This document shows, piece after piece, positions 21,557-33,061 of a stretch of 64,000 bases of DNA. Made by a program: the position numbers and the translations under genes. Each line of letters opens with the position of its first letter. Within the stretch, counting starts at the first letter, position 1. The notes under the pieces are model-generated. The model had not been told where the DNA came from. It saw only the letters and a list, made by a program, of their open reading frames with translations, and ran no database searches. Origin of the DNA: Benincasa hispida. Taxonomy: Eukaryota > Streptophyta > Magnoliopsida > Cucurbitales > Cucurbitaceae. The DNA lies in the NCBI RefSeq assembly GCF_009727055.1, contig NC_052357.1:18196114-18260113 (forward strand). The letters are read 5' to 3'.

Positions 21557-24137
21557 TTATTGTGCTGGCGCATCATCCTTGTGTTCTTCTGCAAGGTCTT
21601 CATCCATAAAGCGCAAAAGGTTTCTAAGATGAGCAGGTAGCAGAGGCAGGGCAAACATTCCAACCAAGACATCATTAATGTACTACGTTGTATAAACAAA
21701 TTGGTCTTGCATCCTTCTTGTTTGTTGCCTTAAGTAATCTCTTAGAACCCTGTTTTGTTGTTGAAGACCATCAATGGACGCGGCCAATGGTCTGAGCTAA
21801 TCACTGATGAAAGTTTTCAACTTTTCAATGTCAGTGCTGCGTTGAAGTGGTGCTGGCTCTTCACTTCTTTCAACTGGGTCTTCAAAATTTACTGCGTTAC
21901 TCGACCCTAACCCACTTGGTTCAAAAACGGTTCGAGGAGGCACAAAATTAGAAATTGAACTTGGTGAGGGCGAAGGAAGGGGGTAAAGGATGTCTTGATC
22001 TATATCAGTAGGTTCTTGGTGCGTTGGATCAAGACTCCCTTCTGACGGGGCCACTGGTGATTTTTGGAGAGTGAGGTTTAGGGTTGACCGTGCTTCTTCA
22101 TTCGAAAGTTCAAGCTCTACTTCGTAATCTTCATGCTCTGAAGCTTTATCGTTGTGTTCAATTATCCAGACGCGTCTTCTTTTGGGGGTGCGTTTAGATG
22201 ATCGAGGTCTGGCTGCCACTTCTTTGGGAGGTAAAGCAGGCTAATATGGCGAACCGCGAAGTAAATGCCTGATTAACTTGATGTCCATCAGACCGTTGAT
22301 CTCTTCATGATCATCCCCCAGAGGGATGCCCCCGTGTTCACACAATGCGCAGATCAGACATGGATTGGTTTTGATGGCTTTGATCTGATCCTTTATTATT
22401 CTCCCAACATCTAAAGAGATGCACTGCATGATACAATAGGTAGCCAAGACGCGTTTTTTCGACAATGTTTCATCATGCGTTGTAGGCATGATGCTTCTCT
22501 TAATCAGATAATACCATAGATTCGCGTCAGGGTTTAGGTTCCTGGAAGATAGCATCTTTGCTCCATTCCAAGCTTGGCTACCACTTTTAACGTATCTTCA
22601 AGTTGGCTCGGTGTTGGTTGTTCCAAGATGCGGTTGCCTTCTGCGTCCGGATTACTCCTGATGTTGAACATTTCATTGATCTTATCGGATGAGAAGCGCA
22701 CCAATACCCCGTCAACAAATGTTGAATTCTTCTCCATGTCGAACTCACTACTGAGAACTGGCGAACAAGGTTTGGCCAAATTCTTGTGTGCCCAACGCAG
22801 AACTGACCCCAACCCATTGCATCTATGGTTTCAATTATGTATGCTGGTAGTGGGTTGCATTCGGGAAAGAAGCCTTTCTCTGCAAGAATATCATTGAACT
22901 GGCGCTTCCTTCCCGTGGTCTTTTTAGGTAACGCGTCGATTACCTTGCGCTTGCCCGCAACATGTTCCTTGGCTTCCTGTGCCAGCTCTCTAAATTCGTT
23001 CTCCAATTCCCTTTGGAGAGTTGACTTCCTTCGCCCCCTGCCTTGAGGGCTAATAATCTTCCAATTCCTTCTCTAATGCGTTGTGCCTTGAGCAGCTCCC
23101 ACGCGTTGCATCCTCAAGACCGGATGCTGACTGCTCATCTTCTTCTTCCAAGATTAATTTTCTCTTTCTTGTCACTCTCTTTTCTTTTGAGGGCCCTTCA
23201 TTCACGTCAGTTTAACATGATTGCGACGCGCTGGGCCAAATCCTCTTTCTTTATCTTCTTCTTATAACTCTGCTTTGAGCATCATTGCGTAACGCTCTAC
23301 TTCGTCCAATTCAAGTGATGCGTTAGGTGGGTCGGAACGCATCACTTGCTCTTCTTTTTGGCCTTGATTCAGACTTGCCAAGATAGCTCCAAACACTTCT
23401 TGCTCGTCCCGTCGAGCCAATTTCGCTAATTCTTCGAGGTTATGCTCTGACGCAGGACTGTCAGAGCTGGGCCGAGGTGGAGTAATTGGTGGGGTGCCTG
23501 ATGGGGTATGCGGTGACCCAGAGGATGAAATGATGATGGGTGAACGCGACGGTTGGCTGGACGCATCTACTTCAATTGAGTAGATGGTGGCCAAAGGTTG
23601 GATTGACAATGGAGGAGGTGGACGCACTGCTGGCGATGGGGCATTATGGAGGTAGACTGGGATGGGGTCATGCGTCGCACCCACCTGAGTGATGTTTGGA
23701 ATGAATAGTGGTGGGGCGGGCTTGGTATATGGCTTCTTGGCAGCCGTGGATGACGAAGGACGCTGCCTTGGTTTTGAAGGAGTTTTAGGTTTTGGTTTAG
23801 GGGTGGTTTTAGGCTGTTGGGTGGTCTTAGAAGGAAGGGTTATGATGGCTTTGGTAGGCTTCGACCAAGACGGTCGCTGGGAAGTGGAGAATGCTCCACT
23901 AAGCAGAAGTTTGATTGGGATAGTGGTTTTTGAGGTCTGTCGAGGGCTTGGGGGAGGCGATGTTGAAACAGACGAGGAGGAAAATGAGCTTACCAACGAG
24001 ACGTCCCCAAAGCTCATTGATTGATTCTGACTATCAGACGCTGACGACATCGTGGTTGAAGAGTGGCCAGAGAAATGCTTGAGCGAACGACGGTGAGAGA
24101 AACGAGAGGCGCTAGGGTTTTTCTTTTTTTCTTTCAC
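21557..24137 (-). pseudogene. Athila env-like ORF (plant transposon protein domain), broken
   Basis: Minus frames follow one another: 24137-23262 (291 codons, rich in Ser, Pro and Thr), then 23006-22587, 22812-22534, 22555-22241, 22219-21797 and a tail to a stop at 21557-21559. The middle part has features of the 'putative plant transposon protein' domain found after integrase in Athila-type elements (NLWYYLIKRSIMPTTHDETLS, CALCEHGGIPLG). Position downstream of integrase fits the env-like gene of this group; its biochemical role is unproven. I see no clear transmembrane segment. Stops and frameshifts occur between each piece, so it is inactive. Confidence 0.65.
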
Positions 24138-24580
24138 AAAGTGCTCGAGGGCAATGAAGAAGAAGAAAATGAAGGGTCTTGATTTTTATAAGCTGGGGAG
24201 AGAGAGAAGGGTGACGTCAGGCAGTGCCTGACGTCTGCAATTAATGCAAAGTCGAAGGGATGTTTCTTAGGTTTCCAAGCACTCGAGTGCTTTGCATTTT
24301 TGAGACGCGTCCTTTCGACTTGGGCCATGCGTTAGACTTAAGTCTAACGTGTTCGTTTATTCCTATCCCGATTATACACAACATTTTTTTTTTTATTTAA
24401 AACAAGTAAATCTCTAACTATGAAGGCAATAACAATGAACAATCAATCTTAAAACGCAGACAAACAAACAAAGTAAATTCAAACGCAGCAATAAAATACG
24501 CAATGCAAAAGGAATTAGAAAAGAGGAAGGGTCCTTGGAATATGTGTCGATGTGAACGCAGGGATGATTCGACGCGAGCC
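24138..24580 (-). other. Spacer between integrase and env-like ORF
   Basis: About 440 bp. A 64-codon minus ORF (24328-24134) abuts the env-like start but shows no recognisable motif. The rest is AT-rich with words such as AACGCAG and GCGTTAGAC that recur throughout this element. Nothing else seen. Confidence 0.4.
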
Positions 24581-25721
24581 TCAACTGGCTTCGCGTAGTA
24601 CGAGAGATGACTTTTGACGTTCTATGCCATCTTTGAAGTATGACTTCACTCTTTGGCCATTTACTTTGAACGCGTTTGTGCCATCCTCCCGCGTTAATTC
24701 TACTGCTCCATGAGGAAAGACTGTTTTAATGATGAATGATTCTGACCACCTTGACTTTAACTTCCCTGGGAACAAACGCAATCGTGAATTGAATAATAAA
24801 ACTTTTTGGCCAACAACAAACTCTTTCTTACCAATGTGTTGGTCATGCCAGCGTTTGATCTTCTCCTTGTAGAGCTTGTTGTTCTCGTATGCATTCAACC
24901 GTCACTCCTCAAGCTCATTGAGCTGAAGTTTGCGTTGATCGCCCGCGGCGTCCAAGTTTAAATTTAGCTTCTTTACTGCCCAAAAAGCTTTATGCTCCAA
25001 TTCTAGGGGTAAATGACAAGCTTTTCCAAATACTAAAGAGTATGAAGACATATCTATAGGGGTCTTGTAGGCAGTCTTGTAAGCCTAGAGTGCTTCATCC
25101 AGCCTCTGTGCCCAGTCTTTTCGCGATGCATTGACAACTTTCTCCAAGATAGATTTTATTTTCTGATTGGATACCTCAGCTTGACCATTCGTTTATGTGT
25201 GGTAGGCGGTAGCGATCTTATGCCTAACATTATATTTGGCAAGTAATTTAGAAATGATGCGATTAATGAAATGCGTACCTTCATCACTTATCAGGGCTCT
25301 TGGCGTTCCAAAGCGTGTGAAGATGTTCCTAGTAAGAAACTTAGAAACAGTGGACGCATCATTTCTAGCACAAGCTACTACTTCAACCCACTTTGATACA
25401 TATCTACTGCAAGCAGGATATATTGTTGGTCGCAGGACAGGGGAAAAAGTCCCATAAAATCAATGCCCCAAACATCAAATAATTCAACTTCAAGAATATT
25501 GTTCAAGGGCATTGCGTCCCTTGATATATATTCCCGGTGCGTTGGCAGGGGTCACATTTACAAACATACTCCCTCGCGTCTTTGAAGAGGGTGGGCCAAA
25601 AGTATCCACTTTGAAGGATCTTCGCAGCAGTTCTTTGCCCACCAAAATGCCCTCCGTAAGGAGAGTCATGACACTCAGCCAAGATGTGTTGTGACTCTTC
25701 TTCTGGAACGCATCGACGCAT
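24581..25721 (-). pseudogene. Gypsy integrase (minus Athila element)
   Basis: 25721-25503 encodes the HHCC zinc-binding end: ECHDSPYGGHFGGQRTAAKILQ, FWPTLF and CDPCQRTG. The catalytic core (25500-24900) is recognisable only in shifting frames. 24898-24581 gives the C-terminal part (NNKLYKEKIKRWHD, VLLFNSRLRLFPGKLKSRW, HGAVEL, FKVNGQRVKSYF), typical of Ty3/gypsy integrases. Integrase after RNase H marks this as gypsy rather than copia. Multiple stops. Confidence 0.85.
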
Positions 25722-25849
25722 TATGGAGTTAGGGCCTTGTTTATAGAGAAATGGTTCATTCCAAAAATAAAATTTACTGTTGTGTACTAACCGTTTCTTT
25801 TGCTGAGAGTTAAAGTTCCCAGGGAATTGCTTGGTATTTAAATAATTAA

Positions 25850-26420
25850 CTATGTCTGCATATCAGGTTCCCTGCCTTCAACTCTGAACATGCTTTCATC
25901 AAGAAATGAATCTTTGATTTCACTTTCTTGATCTTGCATTTCCTGATTTTCTAACCTGGACAGGTGGTCAACCACCTGATTCTTAGTTCCCTTTCTATCC
26001 TGAATATCAACGTCAAATTCCTGTAATAGCAGCACCCATCTTATTAATCTTGGTTTCGCGTCCTTTTTACACATCAGAAACTTTATGTATAGTGATCTGT
26101 ATAGATGGTGGCTGACGCAACAACTAAATAAGATCTAAACTTCTCGATGCCAAACACTACAGCCAACATTTTTTTTCCGTGATTGTGTAGTGTTCCTGAG
26201 AGTCATTCAGTGTTTTGGATGCGTAAGAGATGGGATGTATCAAATTTCCTTTCTTCTGCCCCAGCATGGTACCTACTGCAACATCACTCGCGTCGCACAT
26301 GAGAACAAAACGTTGCGTCCAATTCGGTGCTATTAGTACCGGAGCTGTAGTCAATGCATATTTCAATGTCTCAAATGCGTCACAGCAGTCGTCATTGAAA
26401 TCGAGGGCTGGTTGCTTCTA
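25850..26420 (-). pseudogene. Gypsy RNase H (minus Athila element)
   Basis: 26366-26157 encodes the RNase H start (LTTAPVLIAPNW, FVLMCDASDVAVGTMLGQ, ISYASKTLNDSQEHYTITEK). 26074-25850 encodes its end ([36 protein letters not shown]). Catalytic Asp (CDAS) is present. A frame break lies between the two segments near 26100-26150. Confidence 0.85.
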
Positions 26421-27106
26421 GTAATTTGCGCTCAGAGGTCGCGCAATTTGAGAGAATCCTCTAACAAAACCTTTCGATAGAACGCATGTCTAGAAAACTT
26501 ATAGAACTTTAACATTTGGATGGTGGTGGAAGTTTAGCTATGAATTATTTGGATTTCATCAATTTCCAACCCAGCTTTAGATACTTTCTGGCCTATAGAA
26601 CAATTCCTTCAGTCAACCATGAAAGTTGACATTTTTTCAATTTAGCACAAGGTTCGTTTTCTCGCATCGAGCAAGACGGCCTCCAAATTATCTAAGCATG
26701 ATTGGAATGAGTCTCCAAAGATTGAGAAATCGTCCATGAAGACTTCAACGATCTTCTCCAAGAATGCAAAAGAAAATTGCCATTATACACCCTTTGAATA
26801 TTCCAGGTGCGTTGCATAGCCCAAAGGGCATGTGTCTAAACGCGAATGTTCCAAAGGGACAGGTGAATGTTGTCTTTTTTCTGATCTTCTGGGTCAATCA
26901 AAATCAGGTTATAACCGAGAGTAATCCATCAAGGAAACAATAAAATTCTTTTCCAGAAAGAGATCTGTCAAGCTTTGGTCAATGAAAGGAAGAGGGAAGT
27001 CGTCTTTCTTGTTTGCCGCGTTGAGCTTCCTATAGTCCATAAAATGCGTCAGCCCGTGATAGTCTTGAAGGAATGAGTTCATTATTTCTATCGAGACTTA
27101 TCACAG
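26421..27106 (-). pseudogene. Gypsy reverse transcriptase core, degenerate (minus Athila)
   Basis: No long frame survives, but minus-strand translation in pieces gives the catalytic box FMDDFSIFG (around 26725-26750) followed by SFQSCLDNLEAVL, and upstream remnants such as FYCFLDG near 26945. Consistent with the RT between the PR/linker ORF at 27107-27712 and RNase H. Heavily frameshifted. Confidence 0.7.
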
Positions 27107-28065
27107 TTAATTTCTGGGAACGCATTGGACTGGGCTTACCCAGGCTGCTATGGATATAGGATAGATCACTCCTGCGCCACATTTTAAGATTTCTTTCTTG
27201 ACCACTTCCTTCATTATGGGGTTCAGCCTTCTTTGAGGCTCAATCGATCCGACTTCCTTTCTTCGCCTGATTTTACATGCATAGCAATAAGATTGGTTGA
27301 TGACACGGATATCTGCTAGCGTCCAACCTATTGCACGCATGTGCTTTTGCAGCATCTGCAAAAGAGAATGTTCATTAGGCTCAGTAAGATTCGCGTAAAT
27401 AATTACAGGTAAAGCTTTGTTTGTTCCAAGGAAGGCATATTTCAGGTGACTAGGTAACGGTTTCAACTCAAGTTCTGGTGGTTCCTCTAGTGATGGATGT
27501 GTTGGTTTCGTCTGCCGCTCACTCAAACTTGGCAGCTCAGGTTCTTTCATGCTTTCCTTCAACACGACGACCTTGCACACTTGGGTCACTTCTTCAGGCA
27601 ACTCTATACTATTCAGTTGACATTCTTCACTGACCAGGAACTTTAATGCGTTTAACACATTAAACTTCACCTCTTGATTGTCTACGCGCATAGTCAATTC
27701 TCCTTTATGCACGTCTATTAAAACTTTCCCAGTGGCTAGAAAGTGGCATCCAAGGATAATTGGTACATCCTTATCCGCTTCATAGTCTAAGATGATAAAA
27801 TATGTTGGGAATATGAAGTTGTCAACTTTTACCAGAACGTCTTCAATCTTTCCTTCAGGGTACTTGATTGTTCTGTCAACGAGTTAAAGAGTAACAGAAG
27901 TGGGTTGTGCTTCACCTATTCCCAATTTCTTGAAAATTGAGAGTGGCATGAGATTAATGCTTGCTCCCAAATCGCATAACGCATGTCCCACATCCAACCC
28001 TCCTATCGAGCACGGGACTTTGAAGCTCCCAGGGTCCTTCTGTTTCTTGGGTAGACTATTGCTTA
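27107..28065 (-). pseudogene. Gypsy protease and RT N-terminus (minus Athila)
   Basis: The protease lies at about 28050-27720: frames contain PGSFKVPCSIGG and the active site LCDLGASINLMPLS near 27960, ending before ILGCHFLATGK. The open stretch 27712-27107 (201 codons) continues with MHKGELTMRVDNQEVKFNVL, LPSHLKYAFLG, IGWTLADI, RLNPIMKEVVKKEI and WVSPVQCVP, the N-terminal RT region. One stop breaks the protease frame near 27880 and the RT frame ends at 27107. Confidence 0.85.
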
Positions 28066-29774
28066 CTAACGCATTGCACTCCTCAAGAGTTCAAGAAAAT
28101 GCTTAAATTGTTGTTCATCATTTTTCTTCATCAAGCATCTAGGGAATGGTGCGTTCAGCGGCACCACAGGTTTTCCCATGCTAAACGTGTTTGGCTCTGA
28201 ATGGCTTGTTGTTTCAGGCGTTCTTTCTTCTTGATCTTCTAGTGCCATTGAACGTGTGTTGCTTTCTTTTGAAGGACTGTTGTTTCTTGGATTCATTCTT
28301 CTTTCTTCAAGAGCTTTGCCACTTCGCAATGTCACCGCGTAACATTGCTCCTTTCCATTGTTGTTCCCAAGAGTTTCAGTGTTACTAGGCAAAACTCCGG
28401 GCTGCCTATTCTTTAACTCGCTCGCTATCTACCCTACCTATATCTCCAGGTTTCTGATAGACAACGCCTGGCTTTTCAACAACGTATCATTCTTGGCGAT
28501 GTACTCCTTCAATAGGTTCTCAAGCGGAGATCCTGAAATCGACCCCTGACCTCCTCTATTAAAGGAATATTGGTGTGGCTGATGCGTTGGTTGGAATGCA
28601 GGTGGCGGTCCTTGCCTTTGCTGTTGGTTCGCCCTTGGGTGGTGCTCCTGTTGGTTTCCTGTCCAAGAAAAATTTGGATGGTTCCTCCATCCAGGATTAT
28701 ATGTATTGGAAAATGGGTTGTTTTTAATGAAGCATACTGATTGCGAGTTTTGTAGGTAATCAGCATAGGAATGGGGATCTCCACAGCCCACACAGCTAAC
28801 CATGGGCTGCCCGAATGCTTCTACCCGATTCACCTTCTGCTGATTTGATGCGTTCCCTAGCGATATGTTCTGCAAAAGGTTGGTCATCGTGGCCACTTGT
28901 GTAGATAGTGTGGCTATTGCGTTGGAATTGATAGAATTAACATTCTGAGATCTCTTCTTCCTGTCAGCTCTTGTGTCATACGAATCGTCCACCCATTCCA
29001 TGTTGTGCTTAGTAATGCGGTCTAATATCTCCTTAGCTTCAATGTAAGATTTATCCATAATTCCACCAACTGCAGCTGCGTCGGTTGCCATCTGTGATGC
29101 TCTGTTCAATCCACCATAAAAAGTCTCCATCTGGATAGTTAGTGGTAGTCCATGTTTCGGGCAATTTTTTACCAATCCCTTACAACGCTCCCATGCGACA
29201 CTTAAGGTTTCAGCTTCTTCTTGCTCAAAATTCATAATCTCTCGACGCCTCCTTGCGTTAGTGGTAGNTTAAGGTTTCAGCTTCTTCTTGCTCAAAATTC
29301 ATAATCTCTCGACGCCTCCTTGCGTTAGTGGTAGGTGGGGAAGTATTTTTGCATAAATTTCTCCACCAACTTCTCCCAGGTTGTGATTTCACCAGGCTCC
29401 AGTGAGCTTACCTATTGCTTTGTGTCATCACACAAAGAATAGGGAAACAAAGATAGCCTGATCGCTTTTGGGGTGATTCCAGGAATCACGAATGAGTTAC
29501 ACGTTTCCAGGAAACGTTTCATGTGGGCGTGAGCATCTTCTCCACGACCACCCCCAAATTGTCCAGTAGTCTGAAGCATTTGAAGAATTACAGATTTCAT
29601 CTCGAATCTCGTCCCATCCGGCATTGGGTATATGATTCCTGGTGAGAAATCACACAATACATGAGACGCGTACTCCCTCATGGGACGCATGCTACTGTTC
29701 GCCATTAGGATCGGATTTTGCGCAGTATGAGCTAGTTGTTGAGCTAAGTTCTGATTTTCCTGGTTGTCCACCAT
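28066..29774 (-). pseudogene. Gypsy gag (minus Athila element)
   Basis: 29774-29412 encodes the Gag start (REYASHVLCDFSPGI, FEMKSVILQMLQTTGQFGG, HAHMKRFLETCNSF, LFPYSLCD). 29235-28438 encodes the middle and zinc region (MNFEQEEAETLSVAWERCKGLV, MDKSYIEAKEILDRI, CVGCGDPHSYADY, where the last Cys of the knuckle is Tyr, and NPFSNTYNPGWRNHPNF). 28392-28066 encodes the C-terminal linker (TLRSGKALEER). Homologous to 60155-61690. It is broken by a stop near 29410, by a duplicated 66-bp segment around an N at 29268, and near 28430. Confidence 0.88.
29202..29334. repeat. 66-bp exact duplication around a single N
   Basis: The 66 bases at 29202-29267 are repeated exactly at 29269-29334, with the only ambiguous base of the window (N, 29268) between them. 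It lies in gag of the minus Athila element. The other gag copy at 60155-61690 has no such duplication. It looks like an assembly join whose overlap was not collapsed, not a biological repeat. Confidence 0.9.
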
Positions 29775-30480
29775 TGCTTATTGCCTGTGATGTTGTCTGA
29801 GAAGTTGTTGCCTCAACCTTCGACAACGATTAGATCGGTTTCTACGTTGGAAGGTCCTTTCAATCTCGGGGTCGTATATAAGTTCAGGAGTGCTCTCCCT
29901 GCTCATAAACATTCACAAGCTTAGGCTCATCTCGTAATACTCCCTCGACTGAAGTGTTCCTACAAACGAAGGAATGTATTATTTACACTAAGGTGTTGTG
30001 CTCGTGTAAGAAGATACAAAAGAGTTGAGTAGAGAATGATGGGTCGTGTGGAAATGGATTTTAGTGCAAATGGTATACATCGATCTAAGATGAATGTACA
30101 TGAACTAGAATGTGATGTGAATGAGATGGATTGCTTATCTTTGTTTATGCGTTAGACTCTTATTCGACACTTCTCAATGCGAATAACATACAAAACCTAT
30201 CTCTAGGATGCATGCGTCAAACACAGGATGCAGTAAAACACTAGTAGGTCTATCTCTAGATGTACTATGCGTTCTAACTTGATGTTGGCTTATTTATTCT
30301 CTCGAATAGTCTAAGCTAAAGATGCTTTTACCAATTGATCAAGTTGGCTTAGGCGTTTGAAATGAAGTTTTGCATAAAGTATAGATGCATTCAACATAAA
30401 CAAGAAATAAACAATGGAAAAGTGTGATGGATCAAATATATGAATTTATAAAGAAGCAGATTGTCTTTAAAAAAGCAATA
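29775..30480 (-). other. Athila leader / outer LTR part, minus element
   Basis: No gene. Next to gag, 29840-29880 (GACCCCGAGATTGAAAGG on the minus strand) matches the leader text at 60120-60140 of the other Athila copy. Further out the sequence is rich in ATGCGTT and GACGCAT words and probably includes the 3' part of the 5' LTR. I could not find the expected tRNA-Asp primer site (complement of TGGCGCCGTTGCCGGGGA), so it is lost or too diverged. Confidence 0.45.
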
Positions 30481-31210
30481 TTTAATCAGATGAAATGAAA
30501 GCGATAAATGAGATGAAAGGAACTGAGTCAAGCTGCAGAGTACAATCTCTTGTATCTCTTTGGCTCAATTCTAGTTGTGTACAATCACTTGTATAAGAAT
30601 TGGACGAAGTGTCTTTCTCAAGCTCGGCTTCCTTCGCTACTTGACCGGTAGTGATGGTGGTTCTCTACCCTTCTACTCTTCTTAGCACTACAGCACAGCT
30701 TCTAAAGATCTAACACTACAACTACGCTAATTATGAGAGTGAGAACTTGAAATTTCTGAACTTCGAACTCTAGAGGGATTTCATTTATTTATAGGTGTTG
30801 GTCACTTCAGCTTGGTGATGGCAGCATTAAAGTCCATGCCCTGGTCAGCCGCCTGACACTTAGAAGCTTTTCAGACGCCGCCTGCTGCAGGTGCCCATGC
30901 TTGCAAGTGGTGATTTGACACAAACAGCCTGAATCAATGAATCTTCTTTGCGTTGAATCCCTCCGACGTATGGCCCATGCGTTAGAACTTTTCCTGCGAC
31001 ACTTCTTAATCATGCATTAGCTTCTTATTGAAATCCTGCAATATAACGTCTTAGTGTCGCATTATTTAGTAATAAATATTCTTTTGCATGAGTTTGCTAA
31101 TGTTTGAGTAATTCCATGCGTTTCTTCTAAAAATGAGGAGATTTTATCATTAAAAACCTTAGTTGTTCCAACTTAAGAGCCAAAATAACTTGTATTTCTA
31201 AGAGTTATCA
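30481..31210 (-). mobile_element. 5' LTR of the minus-strand Athila-type element
   Basis: Near-identical partner of 19731-20460 in the same orientation, with gag beginning downstream on the minus strand. Minus-strand start TGATAACTCTTAGAAATACAAG at 31210; TATAAATA at 30786-30793. Similarity to the left copy ends at 30481 although the LTR probably continues, so one of the two LTRs is chimeric. The ORF 30807-31013 is inside the LTR and not a gene. Confidence 0.78.
30786..30793 (-). promoter_or_regulatory. TATA box of Athila 5' LTR
   Basis: Minus-strand TATAAATA in the context CACCTATAAATAAATG, the counterpart of the box at 20036-20043. In the 5' LTR it would drive transcription toward gag. Confidence 0.55.
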
Positions 31211-32213
31211 GTATCCTTTTTCAAGCTCAACCTACTCTAGCATAATTACAACAAATTGATTTTCTTCCTCAATGTTACAACAATGCCTCATTATCGTTCA
31301 TTCGTTTTTAGCCCCTATTATCCTTTAATCATTCTCATGCACTACTGAATAACAGTTTAATTTCTCAGTTCTAGCCAAACCTCTCTTTCTCAAGTATAAA
31401 ATTTAGCCTAAAATATATCCGTTCAATGGCTAGTCAAACAAATAGATTCATACGAAGAAATTAAAATTCAACCATCAGACAATTGATTCAAACATTAAAA
31501 AACTACTCAATTGAATTCATAGCAAAGACAACACCCTAGAATGAGAGATTTAGCTACTCATGTTCATACAAACTACAGATGTAACATATAAAATTGCCAT
31601 AAAATTTCCAAAGAGAACAAGGAAGAAAGATAGAAAGTTAACGCAATCTCTCTTCACCGTCGTTGTGTCACGGTCTCGATCTCTTGAACCTTCGTTGTTG
31701 AGTTTCAGATTGATCTCAACAATAGCGTCGTTCTTTACAGAGGCTCTTTCAATTTAGGTCTCCAAATCTCACCAAATTTGCATCCTACTTCAAATGAAAG
31801 CAGAAGACTTATTTTATAAGAATCACCCGCAGTGTCGCAGTGTTGGCATAAGTAATGGTCACCTTCAGATCATAGTGTCACAATGCTATCAGCAACATTT
31901 TGACACTGCCCTGTTTCCTTTAGCTCTCGGGTCTTCAGCATCATGGGGAAGTGTTGCAACGTTATGCGTAATGCTGCCCTATTTTTCTTCCTTAGTGATT
32001 TGCCCAACTTGCTCTTTCCCTTCTCCTTATATGATGGTTCTGAAGCCCTTGTTTTTAGAGATTTGCACCAAGTTTTCGTCCAAATAAGCTCAACTTGCTC
32101 TGGTAACTCGGTTTCCTGAAATTAACTCAATAAACCACGTCAAATCACGCAAACTAGCAATTTTAGCTCCAAATTTGAATGTAAGAAAAGTATTTTTCAG
32201 GTGCTTTTCAGAT
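31211..32213. other. LTR-like non-coding sequence, family not recognised
   Basis: About 1 kb between the Athila 5' LTR and the resumed copia C LTR. It includes CAACACCCTAGAATGAGAGATTTAGCTACTCATG (31529-31562) and a GC-richer part (31815-31975) with CAGTGTCGCAGTGTTGGC, AGTGTCACAATGC and GTGTTGCAACG, resembling the islands at 13570-13760 and 17570-17780. ORFs at 31560 and 31794 have no recognisable domains. Probably another truncated gypsy LTR. Confidence 0.4.
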
Positions 32214-32896
32214 GGTGAGGGCCCTCATTGCTCAAGACCCGAAATCAGCCCTTAAGGGAGCAATTCAACTACTTATACTAGAACCAAGAATGAGTGAATT
32301 TCATCTTGTGTAGCCATGCTTCCAGCTTTCTATTCGGACAAATCTCCAAAGTGGTAGGAATATTGAGTCGACGAAACTGGTCATTCTTAACGATACAAAT
32401 TAAAGGATTGCCTTCATAGACAGAAGTCCACAACTCACTCAATATTAAAGTCAAGTTACCTATGGTCATCCTATTAAAATGTTAATCTCTTCAAATAATG
32501 GTATTTTAAAGAGAGACTAATCATTTTATGGTCCGGTCTTATGCAAACTCTTTGTATAGGATACCTCCGCTCATATGTCTCCACATGAACGATTGAGATC
32601 AACATTTGTAACACTTTACAACAATTGTAGCAGTTACAAAGTGGGTCGTATCCGTAGTGTCACCAGGATAAGGCACCCAATCTTATCCATATACTACAGA
32701 CTATTTAGGTTATTACTTAAGCATGATCTACCTATATGTCAACCACATTCATGTTTAAGTTACATAAAATAACCTTGGATCTTAGTATATAAGATTGAGT
32801 TAATGCACAAATAAAATAACTTTTATTTTATTAATAACAATTTGTTTATACAAGTTTACAAGCTACAAGAACAAAGAGATGACACCGATCCCAACA
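32214..32896 (-). mobile_element. 5' LTR of copia element C, right part
   Basis: Resumes the LTR broken at 19245: TCAAGACCCGAAATCAGCCCTTAAGGGAGCAATTC, then CTCATATGTCTCCACATGAACGAT, and ends GATCCCAACA at 32896 (complement of TGTTGGGATC). Small ORFs here (32278, 32575) are LTR text. GGTGA precedes the break (19241-19245) and begins this part (32214-32218), a possible 5-bp target duplication of the inserted compound. Confidence 0.8.
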
Positions 32897-33061
32897 TTTT
32901 AACCAAAGACCTTCTTTAATAGCTTCTTACAAAGCTATAAATCAACTTCTGTAAAGGATAAAGCCATCACCGATTGTAAGGTTATCTTCTAATGTAGAAG
33001 ATTACCTCCAAGTAGGAAAACATCTTCGATTATTGACCTTTCTTTATCTAGGTCTCCAATT
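32897..33061 (-). pseudogene. Scrap of copia RNase H
   Basis: Minus-strand translation in pieces gives RNase H landmarks: a GDLDK-like start, FLLGGNL, TLQSVMALSFTEVD and EAIKEGLWLK equivalents, running from 33061 to 32897. The subfamily differs from elements A and B. About 165 bp only. It is what copia C's LTR landed beside, and it is cut on the other side by an LTR fragment. Confidence 0.55.

Noticed and set aside
23689..24024. 111-codon plus ORF rich in Gly and Val
   Set aside because: Antisense shadow of the Pro/Ser-rich env-like ORF on the minus strand.
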